Source: JARIHD01 sp964610985 (GTDB lineage Bacteria > Patescibacteriota > Saccharimonadia > Saccharimonadales > UBA4665). From it: DNA of 64,000 nucleotides. Made by a program: the position numbers and the translations under genes. Below are positions 9,114 to 17,371 of this stretch, in pieces; within the stretch, counting starts at the first letter, position 1, and each line of letters opens with the position of its first letter. The stretch spans positions 21,947 through 85,946 of the forward strand of contig CAZSZJ010000001.1 of assembly GCA_964610985.1 (NCBI GenBank), read 5' to 3'. The notes beneath the pieces were generated by a model. That model was not told the DNA's origin. It did no database searches and saw only the letters and a list, made by a program, of their open reading frames with translations.

Positions 9114-9536
9114 ATGAAAAAGACAGGATTTGCGATAGGAATCAGTGCGGCACTATTTCTACCTGGATGCGGAAGCGAAACAGCACCAACCACACCAGAA
9201 TCACAGCCGAACACCGCTGCCAGTTCCACAACAGCTGCGTCATGCGGTCGTCTGGCTATACCCGAATTCAGCTTTGGAAAGCCAGATGGCATAATCGCCA
9301 AGAATACAGGCGAGTGTGCAAATGTTCGCGACGAAGACACCTACAAAGACATAGGAAATATTGCAGCGGGCGCCGATTTTAACCCAATCTGCCTAACAGG
9401 CCCCAAGCCTGCGGGTATCCGTATCGAATTCCCCGCTCAAGACAATCCAGCACGACATGGCGAAGTACTACTCGACGATGCGGTCATTGCAGGCCTTGGA
9501 TCTGGCGCATTTCCTCCCGGATTAAAAGAATGCTAA
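9114..9536 (+). CDS. small secreted lipoprotein
   Basis: 140 residues: a short basic start, a hydrophobic stretch and a lipobox 'LPGC' (about residues 16-19), so the cysteine should be lipidated and the protein anchored outside the membrane. A low-complexity Thr/Pro/Ser linker follows (CGSETAPTTPES...), then a compact domain with several cysteines. GAAAGG lies 5 nt before the ATG. The region after the cysteine resembles the protein at 23618, so the two are probably paralogous. Function unknown. The gene lies between two copies of a 19-bp repeat. Confidence 0.8.
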   Translation: MKKTGFAIGISAALFLPGCGSETAPTTPESQPNTAASSTTAASCGRLAIPEFSFGKPDGIIAKNTGECANVRDEDTYKDIGNIAAGADFNPICLTGPKPAGIRIEFPAQDNPARHGEVLLDDAVIAGLGSGAFPPGLKEC

Positions 9537-9547
9537 CAGCCTGCACC

Positions 9548-10669
9548 TCACAGGTTTTTGCTCTTTGTTTTACCCCATTCGCCTTTTTCGGCGATCTCAA
9601 GTTTTCCGTTGATCTTTAGCTGGACGGGCTTGCCCACAAATGCCGAATAGGCGTCAACCTGGGCCTGTATGCGTTTAATCTGGTCGTCACTCAGCGTAAT
9701 GATCGGGTGTAGAACAATGTCGATCGATTTGGTTTTGATAACTCGTTTCCACAGCCCCAGCACCTGCCCATCCTCGATGATCGTGGCGTAAAACATACCA
9801 TTGTAGGTAGAAATTGGCGTACGGCCATAGGTCTCAAATGATGCCGAGCGGTCTTTGTATCCAATTAGGAATTCGTCGTATCCCGGCAGCAAGAACAACC
9901 CCTGACCTTCCTGAACATTCGGGGACATCCAGTATTCAGCGCCGTCCACAGCTATAGATTTTAGCTTGTCCTGGACGGCATTCAGTCCGAACTTTGCGTC
10001 GGTCTTGCGGAGTCCGCTCCAATTGGCAAAATCGCTCAAGGTGGCCGGCCCATGGCTCATAAAAAAGCGTTCAGCCAGCACGGCAAGGGATTCTTCGCGA
10101 CTCAGCTGCCTTTGATTGGTTGCCCATTCCTCAGTTAACACAAAGGTCAGATCCTTACCCTGTGGGGGTCCCGCACAAAGTACGCCGGACTGGCTGAGGT
10201 AGCCAAAAATAAAATAACTCTGCTGTTTGTCGTCAGGAATACCGCCTTCAGCCAAAAGACCAATTAGATCCTTGCGGGCAATCGCACGCTTGCCATGCAG
10301 CGCTCCTTCGATAATGCCCCGAGCATGGTCCATCAATTCCGGGGTCATGGCATGATACGCCCATGCCTTAGGAGTCAGCCGCGCCAAGATCCGCTCCGAA
10401 AACAAATTACGCATCCAGGCAATGTCCTCAGCCAAAACAATATGAACAGTACCGCGCATCAACCAGGTACGGACAATCTTGCCGTCGGCCAAGGCCTTTT
10501 CAACCTCTGAAAAATTCGCATTTTTAGTACGCAGACCGATCGCCCACAGCGAATGCGCATAGTCCTGGGACTGCACTGCGCCAAGCGAACGCACCACGTC
10601 CTCGGGCGTGTCACACAAATTACTACCGATATGTTGGCTGTCTAATCGAGCTTTTGCAATATTCATCAT
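9548..10669 (-). CDS. AlkZ-like winged-helix DNA glycosylase (HTH_42)
   Basis: 373 residues of the HTH_42/AlkZ family. The N-terminal block 'VRSLGAVQSQDYAHSLWAIGLR' includes Q-S-Q, matching the (Q/H)xQ catalytic motif of AlkZ-like (AZL) glycosylases rather than the QxD of YcaQ. Also typical are 'KIVRTWLMRGTVHIV' and the C-terminal 'LLPGYDEFLIGY'. Characterised relatives remove alkylated or crosslinked bases, sometimes as self-resistance to genotoxins. A TAGACT box ends 6 nt before the ATG-ATG start. Its 3' end is duplicated at 9009-9050. Role here inferred. Confidence 0.82.
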   Translation of the reverse strand: MMNIAKARLDSQHIGSNLCDTPEDVVRSLGAVQSQDYAHSLWAIGLRTKNANFSEVEKALADGKIVRTWLMRGTVHIVLAEDIAWMRNLFSERILARLTPKAWAYHAMTPELMDHARGIIEGALHGKRAIARKDLIGLLAEGGIPDDKQQSYFIFGYLSQSGVLCAGPPQGKDLTFVLTEEWATNQRQLSREESLAVLAERFFMSHGPATLSDFANWSGLRKTDAKFGLNAVQDKLKSIAVDGAEYWMSPNVQEGQGLFLLPGYDEFLIGYKDRSASFETYGRTPISTYNGMFYATIIEDGQVLGLWKRVIKTKSIDIVLHPIITLSDDQIKRIQAQVDAYSAFVGKPVQLKINGKLEIAEKGEWGKTKSKNL

Positions 10670-10791
10670 ACTATTAGTCTAAAACACGGACATCCTATTT
10701 GTTTTGTAAAAAAGCGTCAACCCCAGAAAAATTTGCTTTATACCTCTGGGCACGCAGCCTCGGCTACTTCAATGGTCTATAATAACCTCTT

Positions 10792-11448
10792 ATGCACCAG
10801 CTTCATCCCCATGCCAAAGCATGGCTATCACAAGAAATCGGTATCCCATTTACAGCCGACAAACACATTCACTCCCATCAGGATGAAGTTTTTCGAATCG
10901 AAACGAGTGCCGACAGATACTATCTCAAGATCTCGCCGACACTTCAGGCCGAGCACGACAATCTGCAAAAACTCCAAACTATTTTGCAGATCCCCAAAGT
11001 AGTTGGCTATCACCATACTCAGGACGGCGACTACTTACTTATTACCGAATTACCCGGCAAAAATCTGGTCGAACTCATCGGTCAGTGGCCAGACCAGCAG
11101 ATCGTAGAGACCTTTGCGCGCGCCGTCAAACAGCTGCACGGCCTAGACGCCCGCAAAGTCTTTGCCGATGCAAAACCGGGCGATGTACTTCTGCACGGCG
11201 ATATGGCCCTGCCAAACATTCTTGTTACAGACGAAGGGAAATTTGGCTACATCGACTTCGGTCAACTATCCTTTGGCGCTCCAGATCTCGACCTGACAGA
11301 TGCCATATGGAGCCTGCAAAGGAACCTCGGCCCTGCCTATGGCCAAACGTTCTTAGAAAAATATGGATCAGTCGCCATGACTCCCAAGATCCAAAAAGCA
11401 CTAGCTTTTCGCTACGACCCGTCCAAAAGTCCTAATGCTGGGTCTTAA
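10792..11448 (+). CDS. aminoglycoside phosphotransferase (APH)-like kinase
   Basis: 218 residues with the catalytic core of the APH/choline-kinase fold: 'VLLHGDMALPNIL' (catalytic HGDxxxxN) and 'YIDFGQ' (metal-binding DFG equivalent), plus 'YYLKISP' with the probable ATP-binding lysine. It is short for APH(3') enzymes (about 260 residues), mostly in the N-lobe. It may phosphorylate an aminoglycoside or a small-molecule alcohol; resistance should not be assumed. TATAAT ends 8 nt before the ATG. Confidence 0.82.
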   Translation: MHQLHPHAKAWLSQEIGIPFTADKHIHSHQDEVFRIETSADRYYLKISPTLQAEHDNLQKLQTILQIPKVVGYHHTQDGDYLLITELPGKNLVELIGQWPDQQIVETFARAVKQLHGLDARKVFADAKPGDVLLHGDMALPNILVTDEGKFGYIDFGQLSFGAPDLDLTDAIWSLQRNLGPAYGQTFLEKYGSVAMTPKIQKALAFRYDPSKSPNAGS

Positions 11449-11615
11449 TCGTTTTTGGTCTAGTACCACAACATGCGCCGGGTAAGATTAGGCGATTCAT
11501 CCAAACGAGCGCATACTAGATATAGGCAGACCACTTTAACACTAAATTCTAGTAGGGAGTAAGCGAAAAGATTGATGTTGGCCTAACAAAACCATAACCG
11601 TGGAAGGACGTCACA
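11449..11615. other. intergenic region, no gene seen
   Basis: Between the APH-like gene and the 45-aa ORF. No tRNA, long inverted repeat or ORF with an SD is visible. The last 60 nt are A-rich and probably form the 5' leader of the 45-aa ORF. Confidence 0.5.
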
Positions 11616-11753
11616 ATGTCGCTACTCATCTCTACCAAATCAAAAGTACCATCCAAAGTTCACCATTCGGAATACATCCGGACAGAGAATAAACCCGAAG
11701 AGGAAACGGCAGCACCGAAACCGTCGGAACAGCCTGAACCCGATTCAAAATAA
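11616..11753 (+). CDS. 45-aa acidic micro-protein
   Basis: A short ORF starting MSLLISTKSKVPSKVH and ending in a Glu/Pro-rich tail. It has a strong SD (GGAAGGA, spacing about 8 nt) and is followed directly by an 11-bp hairpin, giving a plausible complete transcription unit. The C-terminal half is predicted disordered by composition. No family recognised. Confidence 0.55.
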   Translation: MSLLISTKSKVPSKVHHSEYIRTENKPEEETAAPKPSEQPEPDSK

Positions 11754-11761
11754 AACTTTGG

Positions 11762-11791
11762 GGACTCTGCACTGCATGTGCGGAGTCCTTT
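11762..11791 (+). terminator. hairpin terminator or processing site
   Basis: An 11-bp stem (11762-11772 with 11778-11788, one G-U pair) and a 5-nt loop, followed by only three T. It lies after the 45-aa ORF and just before the SD of the 20-aa ORF, so it could be a leaky terminator or an mRNA-stability hairpin. Confidence 0.6.
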
Positions 11792-11809
11792 CACATCACA
11801 GGAGACATT

Positions 11810-11872
11810 ATGTCAAAAGACAAAGGCCGCAAAGAGGTCAAAAAACCAAAGCAAGTTAAGCCCAAAAACTAA
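11810..11872 (+). CDS. 20-aa lysine-rich micro-protein
   Basis: The ORF encodes MSKDKGRKEVKKPKQVKPKN (20 residues, about 9 lysines). AGGAGA lies 5 nt before the ATG, a convincing ribosome site. Short basic peptides of this type occur in many bacteria as unstudied conserved proteins; that comparison is from memory. Nucleic-acid binding is possible from charge alone. Confidence 0.5.
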   Translation: MSKDKGRKEVKKPKQVKPKN

Positions 11873-11900
11873 CCGTCAAGCGCATAGCTTATTACATCTG

Positions 11901-11939
11901 TAATGCCCTGGTAGCGTTTTGACTACCAATGGAGCATTA
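11901..11939 (+). promoter_or_regulatory. hairpin enclosing the ribosome-binding site of the PH-like gene
   Basis: Nested inverted repeats: TAATGC (11901-11906) with GCATTA (11934-11939), and TGGTAG (11909-11914) with CTACCA (11923-11928). The SD GGAG (11931-11934) of the ATG at 11941 lies in the right arm. Folding would limit ribosome access. A separate palindrome, ATTACA-TC-TGTAAT (11891-11904), overlaps its left edge and could be a protein operator. Confidence 0.55.
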
Positions 11940-11940
11940 C

Positions 11941-12435
11941 ATGAATCACTCACACCTACTTTTAGGCAAATACGCCATTCTACAGAACGATATCGCGGCA
12001 CGGCGCTCAGACAATTCGACCGAGACGCAGAAGCTAGTCAGTCTGACCGAAGGCTCACACGACAACCTGTTTGCCGCCAAGACCGTGTTCCCGTTCGTTC
12101 TTTTTGCCGACACGCTTAAAATCGACCGGCAAAAACTCACGATAGTCCACAATGAGTTCTGGGGTAAATCCCAAACAGTGAGTACGGAAATTAAAAATAT
12201 TATGAATATCCAGGCCGATATCGGTCCGCTCTTTGGTTCGATAACTATAACCTCTAAGCACTTCCTAAACAATACCCAGGCCATCAAGTACCTGAAACGG
12301 AAAGATGTCGCTGCCGCCCAACGTCTATTACAGGGGTTCATGATAGCCCTGCGGGCCAAGATTGATACTGACAATATAGATAAGGGTCAGTTGATCGCGC
12401 TACTCAATGACCTCGGGCAAGAGAATCGCAAGTAG
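11941..12435 (+). CDS. PH-domain-like hypothetical protein (paralogue 1)
   Basis: 164 residues from ATG 11941, which has GGAG at a 6-nt spacing; an upstream ATG at 11929 lies inside the leader hairpin. The core 'TVFPFVLFADTLKIDRQKLTIVHNEFW' and 'IADIGPLFGSITITS' blocks look like a small beta-sandwich of the bacterial PH type. The protein at 30334 is a full-length paralogue with the same blocks. No signal peptide or membrane helix, so probably cytoplasmic. Function unknown. Confidence 0.7.
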   Translation: MNHSHLLLGKYAILQNDIAARRSDNSTETQKLVSLTEGSHDNLFAAKTVFPFVLFADTLKIDRQKLTIVHNEFWGKSQTVSTEIKNIMNIQADIGPLFGSITITSKHFLNNTQAIKYLKRKDVAAAQRLLQGFMIALRAKIDTDNIDKGQLIALLNDLGQENRK

Positions 12436-12503
12436 GCACGGCCTAGATGCACAAATCCTATTGTGGGATTTTTAACATAAGCGTATTCTTAAGGTAAATC
12501 TAA

Positions 12504-14417
12504 ATGTTGGGGATAATCATGCAGCAACTGCGCCTGAAAAGTTTTACAAAAAAGTCTATAACCGTCTTTGCCAGCTTGCTCGTGTCTGTAAGCGCTCTAG
12601 TAGCCGGCGTTTGGGCACATCAGGTAGCGGCCGATCCTACCCCAATCATCTCCGGAACATTGCGGTTTAATGGCAACCCTGCGCCGCTCAATTCAATCAA
12701 CAACGGTGTAGATGTGGCATTTGTGGCCAGCAACGGCGTCGAACGAGGGGCGCAGACCAACGCCAGCGGCCAATATGTGCGTGATGCCAGTCAGTTTGGT
12801 GCCGGCAATTATACGGCGCAGCTGTCATACAACGCTCCATATCCGCAGCTCAACAGCGCCGCTACGGGCATGCCCAACTCATACCTGCTCACCTCAACCA
12901 CGCCTGTTTTCAATTACACTGGCGACAGCATCGGCCAAGATTTTGAATTTAACACCAAGACTGTCACCGTCACCGTCAAGGACCACAATGGCGATCCCGT
13001 GGCTGGCCGAACCGTGCGCGTTACTAATGTCGGCACAAGCAGCGTTACCTCTACCACTCCGGCGCTCACCTTCTCTGCGCCACCGTCCCGTCTGGAATCG
13101 CAAGGCGTCACCAACGCGAATGGCGTTGCCACCGTTGCGGCGTTTGAAGGTCCGACCTATAGTGTGTGCGCAGCCACTGGCTTTATCTACCAAGACCAAT
13201 TTTGTACTACATCCAACCTGACCCTCACCGAAAATGCCAATGTCCAGATCAATTATCCGCAGCCGCCAACGATTTCCGGGCAAGTGCGCTTTAATAATTC
13301 AGGAATAACGGCGGGCAGCGCGGCCGTAACCTTTACCGTACCGTCCGTTGGTGGTGACAACCTGATAGGGGGCGACGATACAGATACCAGCAGTAGCTAT
13401 AGCTTTAACGCATCGCAGCTATTTGCACGGCAGTATGGCGCATGGATCCAGTACAATGTTTCCGACCTGCAACAAAACAGCGCCGTGACCGGCGTACCAA
13501 ACACGTTCTTGCTCAAATCTAACGGCACTGTCGTTGACTACGCGTATAGCGATGTAACAAAAAACTTCTCGTTCGCGACCAGCAAATTGGCCGTTGCCGT
13601 CAAAGACGCTAACGGCAACCCTATAAATACCCATGTTTACGTGAGCAGCGTCGGTAACAATACCGTCACTACTACCGACGGCATGGCAACCTTTACGCTT
13701 CCCAATGCGCAAGGCCAATCCAGCAATCACACCAATGCCGGCGGGGTTGCCACTGTTTCGATCTTTAATGGCGTGCAGTATAACGCCTGTGCACTTATTC
13801 AAAATGTCGAATACTGTACCCCGGTTAACATAAACGGCGACTCCTCAGCCTTGATCGCTCCCGCACCAGCCGCGCCGAGCAACCTCACGGCGATTTCGCC
13901 CACCAACAAACCGATACTCAACTGGTCGGCTGCTGTTGGCGCCCAGTCGTACAAAATCTACCGCGACAACATCCTCATTGGCACAACAACCAGCACAACC
14001 TTTACCGACACGACAGCCAGCGACGGCACCCGCAATTACTTCGTAAAAGCTACGAACGCCGTAGTCGAAGGCCAGGCTTCAAACAACATCAGCGTACTCG
14101 TCGACACAGTCAAGCCAACAATGACGTTCACTAATCCCACCAATTTTTCTGGGCCCTTCGTGGTCGGCCCAAACGTTACCGTAACAGCGGTTGACGCCAA
14201 TAGTGGTCTACAAATATTAGTCATCCATGTCTACACCAGCTCAAACCAGCTACTGTCCATCTGTGGGACGGCAACGCCGGCACAGCTAGCGGCAGGCACC
14301 ATGAGTTGCGATCTTTCTTCTTTACCCGCAGGCACGTACTACATCAAATCCGGCACCTTCGACAACGCCAGCAATAATAGGACCATTAACTCCGGAAACT
14401 TCATCATCACCGGTTAA
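12504..14417 (+). CDS. large secreted protein with repeated Ig/CarboxypepD_reg-like domains and FN3
   Basis: 637 residues. A basic N-terminus and a hydrophobic stretch ending in 'AHQVAADP' form a signal peptide. Two internal repeats of about 200 residues follow, each starting 'ISGxxRFN' and ending in an 'ANGVATVxxFxGxxYxxCA' block. Then come a fibronectin-III-like domain ('APSNLTAISPTNKPILNWSAAVGAQSYKIYRDN') and a final Ig-like domain. No LPxTG or membrane anchor is seen at the C-terminus. It is probably a surface or released adhesion/structural protein. The start could also be ATG 12519. Asn/Thr/Ser-rich composition is typical of exported beta proteins. Confidence 0.8.
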   Translation: MLGIIMQQLRLKSFTKKSITVFASLLVSVSALVAGVWAHQVAADPTPIISGTLRFNGNPAPLNSINNGVDVAFVASNGVERGAQTNASGQYVRDASQFGAGNYTAQLSYNAPYPQLNSAATGMPNSYLLTSTTPVFNYTGDSIGQDFEFNTKTVTVTVKDHNGDPVAGRTVRVTNVGTSSVTSTTPALTFSAPPSRLESQGVTNANGVATVAAFEGPTYSVCAATGFIYQDQFCTTSNLTLTENANVQINYPQPPTISGQVRFNNSGITAGSAAVTFTVPSVGGDNLIGGDDTDTSSSYSFNASQLFARQYGAWIQYNVSDLQQNSAVTGVPNTFLLKSNGTVVDYAYSDVTKNFSFATSKLAVAVKDANGNPINTHVYVSSVGNNTVTTTDGMATFTLPNAQGQSSNHTNAGGVATVSIFNGVQYNACALIQNVEYCTPVNINGDSSALIAPAPAAPSNLTAISPTNKPILNWSAAVGAQSYKIYRDNILIGTTTSTTFTDTTASDGTRNYFVKATNAVVEGQASNNISVLVDTVKPTMTFTNPTNFSGPFVVGPNVTVTAVDANSGLQILVIHVYTSSNQLLSICGTATPAQLAAGTMSCDLSSLPAGTYYIKSGTFDNASNNRTINSGNFIITG

Positions 14418-14455
14418 TCCAGCCAACAGTCAGAAAATGTGTGTATGATAAGACC

Positions 14456-14896
14456 ATGCACATAGACCCCAGACTCAACGACATCGACGACTGCCTATAC
14501 CGCGTCGCGACCCGCGTATTTATTATGCAAGGCAACAAGGTACTGCTCGTTAAAGAAAAAGGCGATCCGTGGTGGGCATTGCCGGGCGGCGGTGTTGATC
14601 ACGGCGAAACCGTCGAGTCGTCATTGGTCCGCGAGATTGAAGAGGAGCTTGGCGTACCTGCCCGCGCCATTTCGTCCGATTTCCAGATCGTACACTACAA
14701 CATCGGCAATGTAGTAAATGCAGTGCCACGTATGAACTTGTTTTTTAAAGCATCGGTGCGCGCTGACCTGCTCAAAAATACTGACCACGTCGCCGAATGG
14801 GCCTGGTTTACCAAAGACGATTTTTTGCAAACAGACTTGCATCCTTCCTTTGATAAACAGATATTCGCTGAGGTCATCTTTGGCGTTGCTGCATAA
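14456..14896 (+). CDS. Nudix hydrolase
   Basis: 146 residues from ATG 14456; TATGAT (14444-14449) ends 6 nt upstream, which excludes the GTG at 14441. A complete Nudix box GX5EX7REUXEEXGU is present (GVDHGETVESSLVREIEEELGV), coordinating the magnesium that hydrolyses a nucleoside-diphosphate-linked substrate. The sequence does not fix the substrate. It is followed by a 13-bp terminator. Confidence 0.88.
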   Translation: MHIDPRLNDIDDCLYRVATRVFIMQGNKVLLVKEKGDPWWALPGGGVDHGETVESSLVREIEEELGVPARAISSDFQIVHYNIGNVVNAVPRMNLFFKASVRADLLKNTDHVAEWAWFTKDDFLQTDLHPSFDKQIFAEVIFGVAA

Positions 14897-14897
14897 A

Positions 14898-14932
14898 AAT
14901 AGTACGAACCCGATGAAAGGTTCGTACTATTT
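14898..14932. terminator. bidirectional terminator
   Basis: A perfect 13-bp stem (14898-14910 with 14920-14932) sits between the convergent Nudix and pseudopilin genes, with A/T tracts on both sides, so it can serve both transcripts. Confidence 0.88.
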
Positions 14933-14948
14933 TAGTTGGTTTTGCTCG

Positions 14949-15707
14949 TTAGTAGCTGATCGACTTGAATAGATCTACGACCGCTTGATAGTCGGGGTGT
15001 TTTTTGTAGTCGTCAAGAGTATAGTCATATTCCGTTGACTGGGTATTGCCTTTTTTGGCCAATGAAGCGCTCAGATTGATAGTTTTACCTTCTTTTTTAC
15101 TGGCCGGAAACGGAATACTGCCGCTTATCTTTTGGCCGACGGTGTACGTTTGGTCCGTCAAAACCAAGCCCGCTACTTTGTTTGCTCCCATGTTGTTACT
15201 GGCGTAAGCTACCAGACTGAGTGATTTTGGAGCATTTGACGCGCTCAAGGCTATGACATCCAGGATGGTCTCACCCTTGTAAGCAGGGTCAACGTAGTTG
15301 TACGTACCTTTGGCCTGGGCACTGCTATAGAATAATTTAAACGAAGTTGCCACGTCCTTGCCGGCAGATTGCAGCCGAACATATGCGCCGTCCATGGATG
15401 CACTGGCAGGCGTGGTAATGCCGCAAGGATTATCCTTGGTAGTGGCTTCGGTGCTCCAGTCGGCCGGATACTTGAACGAAAGACCTTCACCGGTGTCTTT
15501 ACAGCTCAACCAACCCGCGTAGGGATCAGCAGTCTTTTCGGTTTCTTTATTTCCATCGGTGTTGGTTTGATTGCTCGTGGTCGTCTTTTTATCTGCTGGG
15601 TTTTGGTTCTGTTTCCAGACGTACCAGCCCACAAATCCGATTACGGCCACAATTATTAGGATGAGCATTGCTTCGATGGCCCCGAAGCCTTTTTGATTTT
15701 TATTCAT
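14949..15707 (-). CDS. type IV pilin-like (pseudopilin) exported protein
   Basis: 252 residues from ATG 15707 (TATATT ends 6 nt upstream). The start MNKNQKGFGAIEAMLILIIV is a class III prepilin signal: a basic leader, cleavage after Gly before Phe, and Glu at mature position 5, then a single hydrophobic helix. A charged linker (KKTTTSNQTN...) follows, and a C-terminal globular domain with two cysteines. It would be processed by a prepilin peptidase and inserted in the membrane or a pilus. No other pilus gene is in the window. Confidence 0.8.
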   Translation of the reverse strand: MNKNQKGFGAIEAMLILIIVAVIGFVGWYVWKQNQNPADKKTTTSNQTNTDGNKETEKTADPYAGWLSCKDTGEGLSFKYPADWSTEATTKDNPCGITTPASASMDGAYVRLQSAGKDVATSFKLFYSSAQAKGTYNYVDPAYKGETILDVIALSASNAPKSLSLVAYASNNMGANKVAGLVLTDQTYTVGQKISGSIPFPASKKEGKTINLSASLAKKGNTQSTEYDYTLDDYKKHPDYQAVVDLFKSISY

Positions 15708-15763
15708 AATTAAAATATACATCAAAAACCATCCGGTAGAAACAACAATGATATACTGATGCC

Positions 15764-16420
15764 ATGAAAACCGCTTTTGACGCACTCGTCGTATTGGGAG
15801 GCGGAATCAATCCGGCAGGCGAAATTCCAGACTTCGTAAAGACGAGAATTGATCTAGCGATTACTATTTCCGCAAATAAAATTCCGATCATCATGACGGG
15901 TCGCTGGAGTTTCCTCATCCCCTATATACCGCCGCGAACCGAGGCGTCAGCTATGAAAGAGTATGCGTTGCGGCATGATCCGGCTTTTGACGCCGAAAAA
16001 ATCTTGCTTGAACAAGAATCATTGGACACAATTGGCAATGCATATTACACTGCCGGTCGATATCTTGCGCCGCAGGGCTGGCGGCATATTTTGATAATAA
16101 CTTCTGACTTTCATATCGACCGAGCTACCTATATTTTTCAAAAAGTGCTGGGCAAAGACTATATTATTGAGGGCAAAGCCACTCCCGGCAACCTCATGCC
16201 CGACGACTTGAAAGCCAAAGCGGCCGTAGAAGCCCAAGTACTAGCATTCATCAAGCAGCATCTTGACCCTATTCGGGACGGCGACCTAGAGGCAATCCGC
16301 CGCGTCATTACGCTCTTTCCAGGCTATAGCCCCGAACCTCAATACACCCGCGCGGAGTTACTAAAAATAGTCGACACTACAGAACTGTCCGCCGATACCT
16401 ACGGCATCCGACCCACATAA
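15764..16420 (+). CDS. DUF218 / YdcF-like protein
   Basis: 218 residues of the DUF218 (ElyC/SanA/YdcF) family. 'FDALVVLGGGI' at the N-terminus, 'ESLDTIGNAYYT' in the middle and 'ILIITSDFHIDRATYIF' match the three conserved blocks of the Rossmann-like fold. Family members are linked to envelope integrity; no reaction is firmly known. No signal peptide is seen, so probably cytoplasmic. TATACT ends 6 nt before the ATG. It is divergent from the pseudopilin gene. Confidence 0.85.
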   Translation: MKTAFDALVVLGGGINPAGEIPDFVKTRIDLAITISANKIPIIMTGRWSFLIPYIPPRTEASAMKEYALRHDPAFDAEKILLEQESLDTIGNAYYTAGRYLAPQGWRHILIITSDFHIDRATYIFQKVLGKDYIIEGKATPGNLMPDDLKAKAAVEAQVLAFIKQHLDPIRDGDLEAIRRVITLFPGYSPEPQYTRAELLKIVDTTELSADTYGIRPT

Positions 16421-16465
16421 GCCGTTCCCAGCCTGCTTTTTCGCCTTGACGATATTTTTGTAAAT

Positions 16466-17104
16466 TCACGCCCATTTATCATATCGGTAATATACGTAGC
16501 GACATCGATTCGTCCGTCGTTGCAAAAAGCGCGTTACGGCTGGTCCTCCAGCCAACAAGATTCCCGTAATAAGCGTATACATCGCCAGCATCGCCACCCC
16601 ATACATGCACGTCACCAAGTTGTAGTTGGCGATTGCTAACAGCCCTAGCAAGCAACGCAGGCTACTGAGCGGGTATGTAATAAACGTTTCCTCGTGAGGC
16701 GCACGCAAGATCTTGCGGATTGTCGGCACAAACGCCAGCGTATCTACCGTCGTTACCAAAAATATAGACAAAAGTAATGAGTCCGACACCACCCAAAGCC
16801 CCAGAACCGCAAGCGCACTGCCTAGGCAAATCTTGTCCGCCAGAGTAATATCCGCCGTTCCCCATTTGAGCGCCAGCAAACAAATAACCACATTGATGGC
16901 GGTCGTAACCCCAGTCACCCATGCGCCCGCGCCTGCCCCTTCGGCGTGCTGACCTACAAAGACAATGCCCGTGATAAGCGCCCAAATAAGCCAACTATAC
17001 AAATGCGGCTTTGTTTTCCCCTTGATAATATCATAAATATACGGCCCAAAAGCCATAATATTAAGCAGCACGGCAGCGCCGCCCAAAAGTATCTTTAACT
17101 CCAT
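16466..17104 (-). CDS. integral membrane protein (PQ-loop/SemiSWEET-like repeats possible)
   Basis: 212 residues from ATG 17104 (GGGAGG just upstream). Six or seven hydrophobic helices are visible. 'FGPYIYDIIKGKTKPHLYSWLIW' and later 'FVPTIRKILRAPHEETFITYPLSSLR' look like two related half-repeats of the form P-x-I-x-K-x5-P/E...S-x, reminiscent of PQ-loop transporters. The C-terminus is basic. Substrate unknown. Confidence 0.7.
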   Translation of the reverse strand: MELKILLGGAAVLLNIMAFGPYIYDIIKGKTKPHLYSWLIWALITGIVFVGQHAEGAGAGAWVTGVTTAINVVICLLALKWGTADITLADKICLGSALAVLGLWVVSDSLLLSIFLVTTVDTLAFVPTIRKILRAPHEETFITYPLSSLRCLLGLLAIANYNLVTCMYGVAMLAMYTLITGILLAGGPAVTRFLQRRTNRCRYVYYRYDKWA

Positions 17105-17278
17105 ACGCCTCCCACCCAGAGATGTTTTTTTGCAAAACCAAACAGGCCCGGGCCAGAGGTCCAAGCGAGTAAAATAAAAAACACCCTGTCCGCGTGTCTT
17201 ATTTTTTCGTTAACTCCCCCATCGTACGCCCCGCTTGTGCATATTTCAATCGAACATAAAATGAACCTGAGCGCTAAA

Positions 17279-17305
17279 AAGGAGGCGCCCCAAGTGACAC
17301 CTCCT
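17279..17305 (-). terminator. rho-independent terminator (distal of two)
   Basis: Stem AAGGAGG (17299-17305 side) with CCTCCTT, 7 bp, followed on the minus strand by a T run. It lies downstream of the epoxide hydrolase and after a first terminator; it could also act in the leader of the membrane-protein gene. Confidence 0.6.
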
Positions 17306-17321
17306 TCCAAGCTACAAACAA

Positions 17322-17350
17322 AAAGAGCACACTGTTTTTGCATGCTCTTT
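17322..17350 (-). terminator. rho-independent terminator of the epoxide hydrolase gene
   Basis: 8-bp stem AAAGAGCA/TGCTCTTT (17343-17350 with 17322-17329) with a T run on the minus strand, 22 nt after the stop codon. Confidence 0.8.
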
Positions 17351-17371
17351 AAGTGTTATTTGACCGGTATC

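Noticed and set aside
10792..11448. Antibiotic-resistance gene call for the APH-like kinase
   Set aside because: The fold is shared with many small-molecule kinases and the N-lobe is short; nothing in the context points to resistance.
12712..13221. Alternative-frame ORF inside the secreted repeat protein
   Set aside because: The main frame has a signal peptide and clear domain repeats; the other frame is Arg/Pro-rich noise.
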